DNA of 64,000 nt from Pedobacter sp. MR2016-24 (GTDB taxonomy: Bacteria > Bacteroidota > Bacteroidia > Sphingobacteriales > Sphingobacteriaceae). Within the stretch, counting starts at the first letter, position 1. The number at the start of each line of letters is the position of its first letter. The notes beneath the pieces were generated by a model. That model was given only the letters and a program-made list of their open reading frames with translations. It was not told the origin of the DNA and searched no databases. The stretch covers positions 248,001 through 312,000 of the forward strand of contig NZ_JAPIVO010000009.1 in the NCBI RefSeq assembly GCF_026239655.1, given 5' to 3'. Positions 8,063 through 17,871 of the stretch are shown one piece after another. The translations under genes and the position numbers were made by a program.

Positions 8063-9576
8063 TATCCTTTATCTTGTAATGGAAGTGTAAACCAGTGAAA
8101 GCCATCTCTTGCAATTAAGGCTTCCGCATCCTCAGGACCCCATGAATCCGCGGGATAATTAGGGAAGCTTAAGGAAGTTTTACTTTCCCATGCATTAATT
8201 ACAGGCATTAATAATTCCCATGCACTTTCTACCTGGTCTGCGCGCATAAATTGCGTCTGATCAGCAATCATTACATCCAGAAGTAATGTTTCGTAGGCTT
8301 CTGGTGCCTGCGATGAATAAGTTCCCTTATAGTCGAACACCATATCTACTGGATTTAATACCATATCAAGTCCTGGTCTTTTGGCCTGTACTTGTAAACG
8401 GATACTCATTTCCGGCTGGATGCTGATGATCAGTCTGTTATGTTGCCAGTTTTCAGTTACCCCCGAAGGAAAAACCTGATGTGGCACGTCTTTAAATTGT
8501 ATGGTGATCAAAGAAGAGGTCTGAAACAAGCGTTTTCCTGTACGTACATAGAAAGGAATACCCTGCCATCTCCAGTTGTCTACAAAGAATTTAACCGCTG
8601 CAAATGTCTCTGTATTGGACTTTGGATCAACATCTTTTTCAGATCTGTAGCCGGGAACTTCTTTTCCTTCTACCCATCCTTTAGAATATTGTCCGCGAAC
8701 AGTACTCAGGCGTATGTCTTCGGGACCAAAAGGACGCATCGCTTTCAGCACGTCAACTTTCTTGTTCCTGATTTCATCTGCATCAAAATTGATTGGTGTT
8801 TCCATGCCAATTAAGCATAATAACTGAAGAATATGATTCTGCAGCATATCTCTTAATGCACCTGCACCGTCATAGTAACCACCACGATCACCTACACCCA
8901 ATTGCTCTGTTACAGAGATCTGAACATGATCGATATAGGTTCTGTTCCAAAGTGGTTCAAGGAATGAGTTGGCAAAACGGAATGCCATGATATTCTGAAC
9001 TGTTTCTTTACCCAGGTAATGATCAATTCTATAAATCTGTTTTTCCGTGAAGATTCCCGTTAACAGTTTATTTAATTCTTTTGCTGTTTCCAGATCGTGG
9101 CCGAAAGGTTTTTCGATTACAATACGACAGTTATCTTCGTTTCCTACCAGGTCATATTCAGCCAGACACTGTGCAATTAAAGGAAACAGATTTGGCGCTA
9201 CCGCCAGGTAATAAATTACCTGGGTTTTAGGACCGAAATCTTCCCTTAATTTTTCAATATTTGTTTTCAGTACGCCGAATGTCTCCGGAGCAGAAACATC
9301 AACGGAATTGTAGTATACGTTTTTAGCAAACTCATCCCACTTCTCCTGCTTTACTTTTCCTGCTCTGGAGAAGGAGTTCACACCATCCATAATGGTGCTG
9401 CGGAATACGTCATCAGTAAGCTTCTTTCTTGCTGTACCGATAATTGCATATTCCTTCGACATAAAGCCATCAGAATATAAATTGTAAATAGCTGGCGCAA
9501 GTTTGCGCATATTTAAGTCACCAGTACCGCCAAATATGACAAATATGGTTGGGTTAAGGCATTTACTTGTTTTCAT
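8062..9576 (-). CDS. zwf: Glucose-6-phosphate dehydrogenase
   Basis: A 504-residue enzyme oxidising glucose-6-phosphate to 6-phosphogluconolactone. The NADP fold FVIFGGTGDLNMRKL is at ~12-26 and the active-site signature RIDHYLGKE at 183-191 has the substrate-binding His and Lys. Full length for the family. It is the third gene of the ROK-gnd-zwf-pgl operon, separated from gnd by 95 bp and coupled to pgl by a 1-bp overlap. Confidence 0.97.
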   Translation of the reverse strand: MKTSKCLNPTIFVIFGGTGDLNMRKLAPAIYNLYSDGFMSKEYAIIGTARKKLTDDVFRSTIMDGVNSFSRAGKVKQEKWDEFAKNVYYNSVDVSAPETFGVLKTNIEKLREDFGPKTQVIYYLAVAPNLFPLIAQCLAEYDLVGNEDNCRIVIEKPFGHDLETAKELNKLLTGIFTEKQIYRIDHYLGKETVQNIMAFRFANSFLEPLWNRTYIDHVQISVTEQLGVGDRGGYYDGAGALRDMLQNHILQLLCLIGMETPINFDADEIRNKKVDVLKAMRPFGPEDIRLSTVRGQYSKGWVEGKEVPGYRSEKDVDPKSNTETFAAVKFFVDNWRWQGIPFYVRTGKRLFQTSSLITIQFKDVPHQVFPSGVTENWQHNRLIISIQPEMSIRLQVQAKRPGLDMVLNPVDMVFDYKGTYSSQAPEAYETLLLDVMIADQTQFMRADQVESAWELLMPVINAWESKTSLSFPNYPADSWGPEDAEALIARDGFHWFTLPLQDKG

Positions 9577-9671
9577 CAGATTATGATTATTATTTATCAG
9601 TTATAAAGCTACCACGATCATTTACTTATGTTTTTGTAATATGCCCGTGGCAGTTTTATCTCTTTATTATG

Positions 9672-11087
9672 TTAAGCTGTTTTAGGATTCCAGATGGCAT
9701 GGAATGTTCCCTCAGCATCTGTACGTTCAAATCTATGTGCACCAAAGAAATCTCTTTGTGCCTGGATCAGGTTAGAAGGCATTTTCTCAGTTCTTAATGA
9801 ATCGAAATAGGCAAGGGCAGAGGCAAAAGCTGGTATAGCGAGTCCGCTTTGTACAGCGTGTGCTACTACTGATCTCATCCCCGGAAGGATTTCTTTCATT
9901 TTATCCTGTATACCTGCATCCGCGTAAAGATGTTCTAAGTCCGGCTGTTTTTTATAGGCCTGATAAATATCTTCAAGGAATTCTGCCCTGATAATACAGC
10001 CACCACGCCAGATCTGTGCAATTTCATGCAGGTTTAATTCATATTCGTAGGTGATGGATGCCTGCCATAATAAATGAAGACCCTGCGCATAAGAAGTAAT
10101 TACTGAAAAATATAAGGCCTGCTCTAATTCTTTAATAAACTGATCTTTATTTTCCGCAAGAGGCACATCTTGTGCATATGCTTTTGATAAAGCAACTCTG
10201 AGTGTTTTGTATTTAGACAAATCTCTCGTGCTTACTGCTTCATTGATAGTTGGAATAGGTAGCTGTAAATCCATTGATACCTGCGATGTCCATTTTCCTG
10301 TACCTTTAGATCTGGCTTCGTCCTTGATCATATCTACAAGGAAGGCATCACTGCTATCGTCTTTAACTTTAAAAATGTCTCTGGTTACTTCCAACAGGAA
10401 AGATTGAAGACGACCATTATTCCATTCTTCAAATACACTATAAATCTGTTCATTCGTATAATTCAGCGCAGTTTTCATAATGTCATAGCTTTCAGCCAGT
10501 AACTGCATCATCGCATATTCTATCCCATTGTGTACCATTTTAACGAAGTGGCCGGAAGCGCCGGGACCAATATAGGCTACACAAGGATCGCCATTTACCT
10601 TCGCTGAAACAGCCTCCAGAATTTCTTTCATCGCACCATACGCAGTTTTATCACCACCTGGCATGATACTAGGACCAAAACGTGCACCTTCCTCACCACC
10701 GGAAATTCCCATTCCAAAGAAATGAATTCCTTTGTCTGAAAGCTCGATCGCTCTTCTGCTGGTATCAGTAAAATGTGAGTTTCCACTGTCAATAATGATA
10801 TCACCTTTATCCAGTAACGGTTCCAGTTCTTTAATAACACTGTCAACAATTGGTCCGGCAGGTACCAGAAGCATAATTCTTCTTGGCAGTTCAAGACTGG
10901 CAACAAAATCTTCCAAAGAGCTGTAAGCATTTAGTTTATGCTTTGCGCCATCTTCTTCCAATTTCTGAATCATATTGGGATCCTTGTCATAACCTGTAAC
11001 AGCAAAGCCGTTGTCAGCCATGTTCAGCAATAAATTGCGGCCCATAGTTCCAAGGCCTATCATTCCTAATGTGTATTTACTTTCCAT
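9672..11087 (-). CDS. gnd: 6-phosphogluconate dehydrogenase (decarboxylating)
   Basis: With ATG at 11087 the product has 471 residues, the usual family length. A longer reading to 11210 would run through the upstream glucokinase gene and is rejected. NADP motif GLGTMGRNLL is at 11-20, substrate block SGNSHFTDT..R is present, and GISGGEEGARFGPSIMPGG plus VKMVHNGIEYAMMQL carry the catalytic Lys and Asn. It converts 6-phosphogluconate to ribulose-5-phosphate. It starts 1 bp after the ROK kinase stop. Confidence 0.96.
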   Translation of the reverse strand: MESKYTLGMIGLGTMGRNLLLNMADNGFAVTGYDKDPNMIQKLEEDGAKHKLNAYSSLEDFVASLELPRRIMLLVPAGPIVDSVIKELEPLLDKGDIIIDSGNSHFTDTSRRAIELSDKGIHFFGMGISGGEEGARFGPSIMPGGDKTAYGAMKEILEAVSAKVNGDPCVAYIGPGASGHFVKMVHNGIEYAMMQLLAESYDIMKTALNYTNEQIYSVFEEWNNGRLQSFLLEVTRDIFKVKDDSSDAFLVDMIKDEARSKGTGKWTSQVSMDLQLPIPTINEAVSTRDLSKYKTLRVALSKAYAQDVPLAENKDQFIKELEQALYFSVITSYAQGLHLLWQASITYEYELNLHEIAQIWRGGCIIRAEFLEDIYQAYKKQPDLEHLYADAGIQDKMKEILPGMRSVVAHAVQSGLAIPAFASALAYFDSLRTEKMPSNLIQAQRDFFGAHRFERTDAEGTFHAIWNPKTA

Positions 11088-11088
11088 T

Positions 11089-11853
11089 TTATATATTGAT
11101 TTTTGGATAGGTTGTGAAAATATGATATTTCTCTTTGGCAGCCCATAATTTTGCGCCACCTTTAATCCCATCCCTGTTAGAGACAATGTGTATATTATGA
11201 TCCAGGTCAAAATCTATTTGTTTGGCATTCCCGCCTCCCAGATACAGGTCGTCATAATTAAAGACCGTTTTATAAATTTGTATAATGCGTTGTAATCTGT
11301 CGTTCCATTCTTTCTTACCTTCTTTTTCGAAAGCTTTATTCCCTATATAGGCATCATAATCCTTATTTTTTGTCACCGGAAGATGAGCAAGTTCAAGGTG
11401 GGGAAGGAGTTCGCCGTCAAAAGTAAGAGATGTACCAAAGCCTGTTCCCAGCGTAAGTACAATTTCAAATCCTTTGCCACCAATTACGCCCAAAGCCTGC
11501 TGGTCTGCATCATTAATCAGTCGTACTGGTTTCCCCAGCAGGTCACTGATCTCCTGCGCAAGCGGAAATCCTGCCCATTTATTTTTAGCCAGATTAGGAG
11601 CGGTTTCAACAATCCCCCCTTTAACATATCCGGGAAAACCGATAGCCACTTTTCCATAAGGCGCTAATGGACCCACTAATTCATGGATTTCCTTAATTAC
11701 AGCCTCTGGTGTTGAATTTTTTGGAGTGGGAAGTTTGGTGTATTCAGAGAAGAGATCTCCTTGTTCTGTCAGGATGCATGCTTTAAGGCTTGTGCCACCT
11801 ATATCGATTGATAAAATATTGGTGCTTTCTTCTGTTGTTTTTGTATTGGGCAT
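11089..11853 (-). CDS. ROK-family sugar kinase, probable (polyphosphate) glucokinase
   Basis: A 254-residue ROK kinase. Phosphate loop SIDIGGTSLK is at ~15-24, the sugar-binding block is LINDADQQALG, and the second phosphate loop is LTLGTGFGTSL followed by ELLPHLELAHLP. The short length, the GTGFGTSL.. loop and the absence of the usual ROK zinc-binding cysteine cluster resemble polyphosphate-dependent glucokinases. Whether it uses ATP or polyP is not decided by sequence. It is the first gene of the oxidative pentose phosphate operon, so glucose is the likely substrate. Confidence 0.85.
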   Translation of the reverse strand: MPNTKTTEESTNILSIDIGGTSLKACILTEQGDLFSEYTKLPTPKNSTPEAVIKEIHELVGPLAPYGKVAIGFPGYVKGGIVETAPNLAKNKWAGFPLAQEISDLLGKPVRLINDADQQALGVIGGKGFEIVLTLGTGFGTSLTFDGELLPHLELAHLPVTKNKDYDAYIGNKAFEKEGKKEWNDRLQRIIQIYKTVFNYDDLYLGGGNAKQIDFDLDHNIHIVSNRDGIKGGAKLWAAKEKYHIFTTYPKINI

Positions 11854-12053
11854 ATTTTATTTCTTTGTCAGGATTACTCCGGATATTCAAAGGCTCAAAT
11901 TAACAAATTTTCAGCCAGATAAAGCCTCAAAATGAAGAAGAATGACCAATTATGCAATTGAATTGGCAAAAAGTCCAATTATAACCGCTGGAGGCTAATG
12001 ACAGGGGTTAATTTGATATGAGCATGACTTTTAAATCAGCGTTTTCAAGCGCT

Positions 12054-12683
12054 TTATAGGGTGCCGGTCATGTCAATTTTGTCAGATAAAGAGATGCCTC
12101 CGGGATTACATCCGGGTTTACCTTCTGGAACTTCCATATTCAGTTGTTCAAAATAAGCCTTCCACACAGGGAAATACTCCCCGGAACCAGGTTCTTTATA
12201 AGTCATGGGATACAGCTTGAAAAACGCTTTGCCATTATTTGCATATTTGAAAGCATCATAGATCAATTCAGAACAGTAATACATTCCATTATTATATAGA
12301 AACCGGCTGTCGTATTTGACGCCCATTTGCTTCATGGCAAATGATATTGCTGCTGGTATATCTTTTTGATATGCCGATTTTAACCTGCCTGTATAATGCG
12401 GACTTTTGGAACGGGCAAGAAAGTCTTTTAAAGGACTTAAATGAACATCTTTTCCGATGGCTTCAATAATAAGCACGCTGTCATTTCTCAGATACACCAT
12501 ACCCATGTGATTGAATTTGTTGCCCTGATAACCTTGTGTCACTGCATTGATGGCATCACACAAAGGACCACAGGCGATGTTCTGAAAAATAAAATCGCCG
12601 CTTTTAAGCTTCACTTCTTCCTGTGCTGCGGCGCCTGTGAACATTAAGAAGGTGATAAGTAATAAATAGAGTTGTTTATACAT
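12054..12683 (-). CDS. YiiX/YebB-like permuted papain-fold hydrolase, secreted
   Basis: A 209-residue protein with a signal peptide (residues 1-20, ending AAAQ). The NlpC/P60-superfamily permuted catalytic residues are visible: LKSGDFIFQ at the N-terminus, His59 in FNHMGMVY, and Cys137 in MYYCSELIYDAF. YiiX-type enzymes are putative cysteine amidases or lipid-linked hydrolases of the envelope. It lies 9 bp after the unknown secreted protein gene upstream and is probably in the same transcript. The substrate is unknown. Confidence 0.8.
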   Translation of the reverse strand: MYKQLYLLLITFLMFTGAAAQEEVKLKSGDFIFQNIACGPLCDAINAVTQGYQGNKFNHMGMVYLRNDSVLIIEAIGKDVHLSPLKDFLARSKSPHYTGRLKSAYQKDIPAAISFAMKQMGVKYDSRFLYNNGMYYCSELIYDAFKYANNGKAFFKLYPMTYKEPGSGEYFPVWKAYFEQLNMEVPEGKPGCNPGGISLSDKIDMTGTL

Positions 12684-12692
12684 CGTAGTAGA

Positions 12693-13424
12693 TTAAAAAG
12701 AACCCGCTGTAATCGTATAATTCACAGGGGGTAAAAAAAAGCTTTCGTTGACGGATACTTGCTCAATATGGTCTGCTTTAATGCCCACGTTGAGTCCCTT
12801 CGTTACGGTGCCAACCGATAAGGCACAGCCAGGTACCTGTTTCAGATAACTATATTTCTGCCAGTATAAACGCGGCAATTGAGGTGCATACCAAATGGTA
12901 ATCACGCTAGCCGGAGATGTGGGATTCTTAAAAATAGCCTTTTTACATACCAGGCCGGCAATGGTCATTGTCTCCTTTTTCAATTCCATAACAAAGTCAT
13001 CAGAGCTGATTACCGTAACAGAATCTCCATTTAGTTGCGTATGCAGATTCGGCATCGCTGCAGGATATCTGGTAGCAGTTTTTTCTAATGTATCCAATAA
13101 AAAGCTCACAGTATCTCTTTTGTCCGCTATAGTTACTCCTCCTCCCAGACCATTTTGTTCCACTCTGATATAATTACCGTTTACATAACATACCAGTGGG
13201 GGCTGCTCATTGGAAGAGCCGGAAAGTGATTTGGCAAGTTCCATTAAAACCACTTGCTCCTGATCTTTTTCTACGGTATCAGCGTTTTCTGTCTGTTCGC
13301 CAAAATCAAGGTGAAAACTGATTTTCCAGGCAGGTATATTTTTGTCCTTCTGTTTTTGCTGTGCATTCGACAGCAATGCTGTGAAAACCAATAACAGGCA
13401 GAATGATATTTTTTTGTAATTCAA
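12693..13424 (-). CDS. Secreted protein of unknown function (DUF4412-like)
   Basis: No ATG is available. TTG at 13424 gives MNYKKISFCLLLVFTALLSNAQ at the N-terminus, a normal signal peptide; the TTG at 13454 lies at the edge of the upstream terminator. The mature part resembles outer-membrane or LolA-like DUF4412 proteins: VCYVNGNYIRVEQNGLGGGVTIADKRDT, followed by LVCKKAIF and VITIWYAPQLP. It is predicted to be periplasmic or surface. It is followed after 9 bp by the YiiX-like gene. Family assignment is tentative. Confidence 0.6.
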   Translation of the reverse strand: MNYKKISFCLLLVFTALLSNAQQKQKDKNIPAWKISFHLDFGEQTENADTVEKDQEQVVLMELAKSLSGSSNEQPPLVCYVNGNYIRVEQNGLGGGVTIADKRDTVSFLLDTLEKTATRYPAAMPNLHTQLNGDSVTVISSDDFVMELKKETMTIAGLVCKKAIFKNPTSPASVITIWYAPQLPRLYWQKYSYLKQVPGCALSVGTVTKGLNVGIKADHIEQVSVNESFFLPPVNYTITAGSF

Positions 13425-13456
13425 AACGTCATAATTTATTTTACAATGGTACAAAA

Positions 13457-13493
13457 AAAACCTGCCGGAATATTTTTAATCCGGCAGGTTTTT
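13457..13493 (-). terminator. Rho-independent terminator after the M1 peptidase gene
   Basis: Stem AAACCTGCCGGA / TCCGGCAGGTTT with a ~10-nt AT loop. On the minus strand it ends in a run of T, about 20 bp after the peptidase stop. Confidence 0.88.
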
Positions 13494-13511
13494 GTAAAAA
13501 TGTGTAAAATC

Positions 13512-15878
13512 TTATTTCGTACCTAATGCATTTTGCATTGGGTTTGCACCTACCGACTGGCCACGGGCTGCAGTAGTTTTTTGTTTAAATAACTGGAATT
13601 TTGATTCCTGTAACTTGCCGCCCCAAACATTATTTGTTTCATCAATGTCTGCGGTTTCACGCATAGGATCTAGTTTTATAGCTGTAACTTCTTTATCCTG
13701 TACATAAAATTTCGAAGCTTTCTGCTCATCATGTCGCCAGATCTGTGCAGGAATGCGGTCGATCTTTTTTGTTCCATCAGCGAAAGTAAATTCAACTATG
13801 ATTGGCATAACCAATCCTCCTTTATTGCTGAAATCAAGTTCGTAGAAAAATTTGCCAGCATATTTAGCTTGTTCTTCGGCTGACAGTGTTTCACCCGGGA
13901 AGTTTACTTCCTGTTTACGTTCTCTATCATCAACTTTTTCTAAACCACGGTCATATCTCCAGTAAAAATCCTGTGTGCCTTTATCAAGATCAGTGTAGAA
14001 TTTGATGTTTTTATCCGCTTTATTTCTAACCTTAGAAATATCTTCAAAAGCATTTACTTGCGGTGCATCTAATTTAACCATTCTCACCTTTGCTGCTGGT
14101 ATTTTAGTATCCATTTCTGGTTTGCCAAATTTAACTGCGTCAAGTGAAATGTCACAGGCATCAGTTCCATAGAACCAGCCTCTCCAGAACCAATCCAGGT
14201 CCTCGCCACTCGCATCTTCCATTGTTCTGAACAGATCGGCAGGTGTAGGGTGCCTGAAAGCCCATCTTCTTGCATATTCTTTGAAAGCATAATCAAAAAG
14301 CTCTCTGCCCATAATTGTTTCTCTCAATATATTAAGCCCTGTTGCAGGTTTAGAGTAGGCGTTTGGACCAAAACGGGTAATGTTTTCAGAATTGGTCATT
14401 ATCGGCTCCAGTTCATTTTTTGGTAACTTCATATAATCAACGATGGTATATGCAGCACCTTTTTTAACCGGGAATTTATTATCCCAAAGTTCTTCGGTAA
14501 GGTACTCTACAAAAGAGTTCAAGCCTTCATCCATCCAGGTCCACTGACGTTCATCGCTGTTTACAATCATTGGGAAGAAATTATGTCCCACCTCGTGTAT
14601 GATTACACCCAGCATTCCATTTTTAGAAGTTTCGCTGTAAGTACCATCTTTTTCTGTACGTCCATAGTTAAAGCAGATCATGGGATATTCCATTCCGTTT
14701 GCCGCCTCAACACTTTGGGCCACAGGATATGGATAAGGAATAGTGAAATCTGAATATGTTTTTATCGTATGGGCAACAGCTTTTGTAGAGTATTTATTAT
14801 ATAAATTGTAGGCCTCTTTACCGTAAAAGCTCATACACATTACTGATTTGCCTTCGATTTTCTGCGCCATAGCATCCCAAACAAACTTTCTTGAAGAAGT
14901 CCATGCGAAGTCACGCACATTATTTGCCTGAAAAACCCATGTTTTAGTCGCTTTACTTTTAGTGCCTTCGGCTTTTTTAGCTTCTGCTAAAGTTACAATC
15001 TCTACAGGTTCTGCTGCAGTTTTAGCTTTGTTCCATCTGGCTAGTTCAGCAGCAGATAAAACACCACTATAATTAATACATTCTCCGGTTCCGCCCACCA
15101 CATGGTCTGCAGGAACTGTCATTTGAACTTTGAAATTACCGAATGTCAATGCAAATTCACCTCGACCAGTGAACTGGTGGTTCTGCCATCCCTGGAAATC
15201 GCTGTAAACACATAACCTCGGATACCATTGGGCCATAGTGAAGAGATAGTTACCGTCTTCAGGGAAGAATTCGTAACCACCACGACCGCCACCGGCAATT
15301 CTATCTGTAATTTTATATTTCCAGTTTACATTAAAGATGAACTGCTCACCAGATTTAAGCGGAGTAGGGATTTCTACACGCATCATTGTTTTGTTGATGG
15401 TATATTTTAATTCTCTACCAGCTGCATCAGTGATTTTTAGGATTTTAACACCGTTTTCATTGTCAACATCGCTCACTACAGCGTTGTCCAATGTTTTTGT
15501 CGTCGTAATTTCAGGTAATTGCGTACTACTCTGATAATTCGCATTAGTTATATTATTGTGCTCATTTTCATCCAGCTGTAACCAGATATAGGTTAGCACG
15601 TCTGGAGAATTGTTGAAATAGGTCACTTTCTCAGCACCTGTTAAATTCAATTGCTGCTCGTCAAGGCTACATTTAATATCGTAGTCGGCACGCTGCTGCC
15701 AGTATTTTACACCTGGTGCTCCGCTTGCAGTTCGCTGCTCGTTAGGAGTAGATAGGATAGTGCCCAATTGCTCAAATTTATTTCCATGGTTGCTACCCGG
15801 ATTATTCTGAATATTTTGAGCGAATGATACCTGAAAAGAGGAACCTAGCAGAAAAAGGGCTGTTAAAGTTTTATTCAT
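13512..15878 (-). CDS. M1-family metallopeptidase, secreted
   Basis: A 788-residue protein with an N-terminal signal peptide (SSFQVSFAQ cleavage region). The zinc site is HEVGH at 428-432 with the third ligand Glu451 in WMDEGLNSF, giving HExxH-18-E as in M1 aminopeptidases. The N-terminal beta domain contains KVTYFNNSPDVLTYIWLQL, the usual start of this Bacteroidota subfamily. It is likely a periplasmic aminopeptidase. The GAMEN-like motif appears as NGMEYPM. The gene is monocistronic, with its own terminator. Confidence 0.92.
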   Translation of the reverse strand: MNKTLTALFLLGSSFQVSFAQNIQNNPGSNHGNKFEQLGTILSTPNEQRTASGAPGVKYWQQRADYDIKCSLDEQQLNLTGAEKVTYFNNSPDVLTYIWLQLDENEHNNITNANYQSSTQLPEITTTKTLDNAVVSDVDNENGVKILKITDAAGRELKYTINKTMMRVEIPTPLKSGEQFIFNVNWKYKITDRIAGGGRGGYEFFPEDGNYLFTMAQWYPRLCVYSDFQGWQNHQFTGRGEFALTFGNFKVQMTVPADHVVGGTGECINYSGVLSAAELARWNKAKTAAEPVEIVTLAEAKKAEGTKSKATKTWVFQANNVRDFAWTSSRKFVWDAMAQKIEGKSVMCMSFYGKEAYNLYNKYSTKAVAHTIKTYSDFTIPYPYPVAQSVEAANGMEYPMICFNYGRTEKDGTYSETSKNGMLGVIIHEVGHNFFPMIVNSDERQWTWMDEGLNSFVEYLTEELWDNKFPVKKGAAYTIVDYMKLPKNELEPIMTNSENITRFGPNAYSKPATGLNILRETIMGRELFDYAFKEYARRWAFRHPTPADLFRTMEDASGEDLDWFWRGWFYGTDACDISLDAVKFGKPEMDTKIPAAKVRMVKLDAPQVNAFEDISKVRNKADKNIKFYTDLDKGTQDFYWRYDRGLEKVDDRERKQEVNFPGETLSAEEQAKYAGKFFYELDFSNKGGLVMPIIVEFTFADGTKKIDRIPAQIWRHDEQKASKFYVQDKEVTAIKLDPMRETADIDETNNVWGGKLQESKFQLFKQKTTAARGQSVGANPMQNALGTK

Positions 15879-15944
15879 TTGTTTTTTATGTTGAAAGTCT
15901 AAATTTAAACCGTTTTTTTGTATAGAAAAAATTAAATCAGTACT

Positions 15945-16478
15945 ATGTTATCTTTTATTCCTCAATCACTATTAATTTGTTACGTTTTTTTCGGTTTATA
16001 TCCCTCCGAAATCAATTTATATTCAGCTAAATCGTCCAGACACCCTTTACATCTGACGTCAACGGAGTTAAATTACAATACAAAAGAGAACACCATAGAA
16101 ATTAGCTGCAGGATTTTTACAGATGACTTTGAAGACGGTCTTGCGAGAAAATTTAAAGTGAAGACCGATCTTTCTGCTGCCTCAAAACACAAAGAGATGG
16201 ATGCGCTGGTGCAGAAATATATGGCAGAACGCATTCAGTTTGCCGCTAATGGAAAACTCCTGACGGTAAACTATCTGGGTTTCGAGAATGATAAAGAAGC
16301 TGTTGTGGTCTATATGGAATCTGTACCGGTAAAAGGTCTGCGAAAGCTGGAAACAACCTGCACTGTTTTATACGATCTTTTCGATGATCAGACAAATATT
16401 TTTCATGTCATGGCCAATGGAAACAGAAAAAGCGCTAAACTGACTTATCCCGATAAAAAACTGGCATCTGTTTTCTAA
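15945..16478 (+). CDS. DUF6702 family protein
   Basis: A 177-residue protein with a hydrophobic N-terminus (signal peptide, ~1-28). The HPLHLTSTELNYNTKENT and ISCRIFTDDFEDGL blocks are typical of the DUF6702 family of Bacteroidota, often encoded next to an M1 aminopeptidase gene, as here (divergent, 66-bp spacer). Function is unknown; predicted periplasmic beta-sandwich. Confidence 0.8.
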   Translation: MLSFIPQSLLICYVFFGLYPSEINLYSAKSSRHPLHLTSTELNYNTKENTIEISCRIFTDDFEDGLARKFKVKTDLSAASKHKEMDALVQKYMAERIQFAANGKLLTVNYLGFENDKEAVVVYMESVPVKGLRKLETTCTVLYDLFDDQTNIFHVMANGNRKSAKLTYPDKKLASVF

Positions 16479-16571
16479 GCCGGAAGAAATATGTACTTTC
16501 AGCCTTCTTATTAAATAAATCAAATATATTCAGGTGTTATTGCAAATAACGCGGAAAAATGTACGGATTAT

Positions 16572-17747
16572 ATGTATAAATTAGCACAAACCATGCGTTG
16601 GTATGGACCTGGCGACCCGGTCAGTTTATCAGATATTCTTCAGGCAGGCTGTAGTGGAGTCGTTTCTGCACTTCACCATATCCCTAATGGAAAAGTATGG
16701 ACAATTGAAGAAATTGAGACACATCAGGTACTGATCCGGAATGCTGGATTAGAGTGGACTGTAGTGGAAAGTCTGCCGGTTCATGAGGGGATAAAAGTAA
16801 AGCACGACAATTATCAGGAGTATATAGAAAACTATAAAATCTCATTGGCCAATCTTGCCGCATGCGGTATTCAGATAGTGACTTATAACTTTATGCCTAT
16901 TCTGGACTGGACAAGGACTCATCTGGATTACAAATTGCCAAACGGAGCCGAAGCATTATTGTTTGATAAGGCGGCTCTGGTTGCATTTGACGTTTTCATC
17001 TTAAACAGGATCGGAGCTGAAGCAGATTATACTGCAGCAGAACTCGAACGCGGAGAAGATTACTTTAAAGCGATGTCTACAGCAGAAAGGCTGAAATTAG
17101 AGCGTAATATTATTGCCGGTCTTCCGGGTAGTGAGGAGAGCTTCGGATTAAATGAGTTTCTTGGCGCTTTGCATACTTATGCAGCGATTGACGAAGAAGT
17201 TTTATTTACCAATCTGACTGATTTTTTAAGGGAAGTTATCCCTGTTGCGGAAAGTTACGGAATCAAAATGGTCATTCATCCCGACGATCCGCCTTATGCA
17301 ATTTTTGGGCTGCCAAGAATCGTGAGTACGGCTGTGCAGCTTAAGCGAATTTTTGATGCAGTTCCTTCTTTATCAAACGGATTATGTTATTGCACAGGAT
17401 CTCTAGGCGTGAGAGCCGATAACGACCTGCTCACGATTCTGGAAAAGTTTAAGGAGCGCGTGAATTTCGTGCACCTTCGCAGCACAAGGCGTAATGAATT
17501 CGGGGATTTCTTTGAAGATAATCATCTGGAAGGGGATGTAGATATGTTCGCTGTAATGAAGAAATTAGTTGAAATTCAGCAGGACAGGGCACTCAGTATT
17601 CCTATGCGCCCGGATCATGGGCACAGGATGCTGGACGATTTGCATAAGAAAGTTAATCCCGGGTATTCAGGCATAGGGCGTTTAAAAGGTCTTGCTGAAT
17701 TACGCGGACTGGAACAAGCTTTAGTTAGAATTCATCAGGATGGTTAA
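16572..17747 (+). CDS. uxuA: Mannonate dehydratase
   Basis: A 391-residue TIM-barrel enzyme converting D-mannonate to 2-keto-3-deoxygluconate in glucuronate degradation. It is recognised by the N-terminus TMRWYGPGDPVSLSDILQAG, GVVSALHHIPNGKVW, YNFMPILDWTRT, and the metal-site regions MVIHPDDPP and FVHLRSTRR, ending in MRPDHGHRML. All are standard UxuA blocks. No uxuB or uxaC is nearby; the neighbouring gene encodes a large secreted glycoside-hydrolase-like protein. Confidence 0.96.
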   Translation: MYKLAQTMRWYGPGDPVSLSDILQAGCSGVVSALHHIPNGKVWTIEEIETHQVLIRNAGLEWTVVESLPVHEGIKVKHDNYQEYIENYKISLANLAACGIQIVTYNFMPILDWTRTHLDYKLPNGAEALLFDKAALVAFDVFILNRIGAEADYTAAELERGEDYFKAMSTAERLKLERNIIAGLPGSEESFGLNEFLGALHTYAAIDEEVLFTNLTDFLREVIPVAESYGIKMVIHPDDPPYAIFGLPRIVSTAVQLKRIFDAVPSLSNGLCYCTGSLGVRADNDLLTILEKFKERVNFVHLRSTRRNEFGDFFEDNHLEGDVDMFAVMKKLVEIQQDRALSIPMRPDHGHRMLDDLHKKVNPGYSGIGRLKGLAELRGLEQALVRIHQDG

Positions 17748-17765
17748 ATGCTACCAATCGGAGCG

Positions 17766-17798
17766 GCTGGTTATCTCCGGCAATAGGAGATAACCAGC
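17766..17798. terminator. Strong hairpin between convergent uxuA and the DUF5695-like gene
   Basis: Perfect 13-bp stem GCTGGTTATCTCC / GGAGATAACCAGC with loop GGCAATA. There is no U-tract on either side, so it may be a weak bidirectional terminator or a 3'-end stabilising hairpin. Confidence 0.6.
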
Positions 17799-17871
17799 GA
17801 TTCTGATATTCCAAATCAATTAGCGTAGATCATATCTTCAGGAAAATTCAGATCGGGGCGCTTAATTTCAG

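Noticed and set aside
10628..10930. Opposite- and same-strand shadow frames within gnd and other conserved genes
   Set aside because: They overlap strongly conserved coding sequence and have no own features.
9672..11210. Longer gnd reading with 41 extra N-terminal residues
   Set aside because: The extension runs backwards through the ROK kinase gene; ATG 11087 gives a normal-length enzyme.
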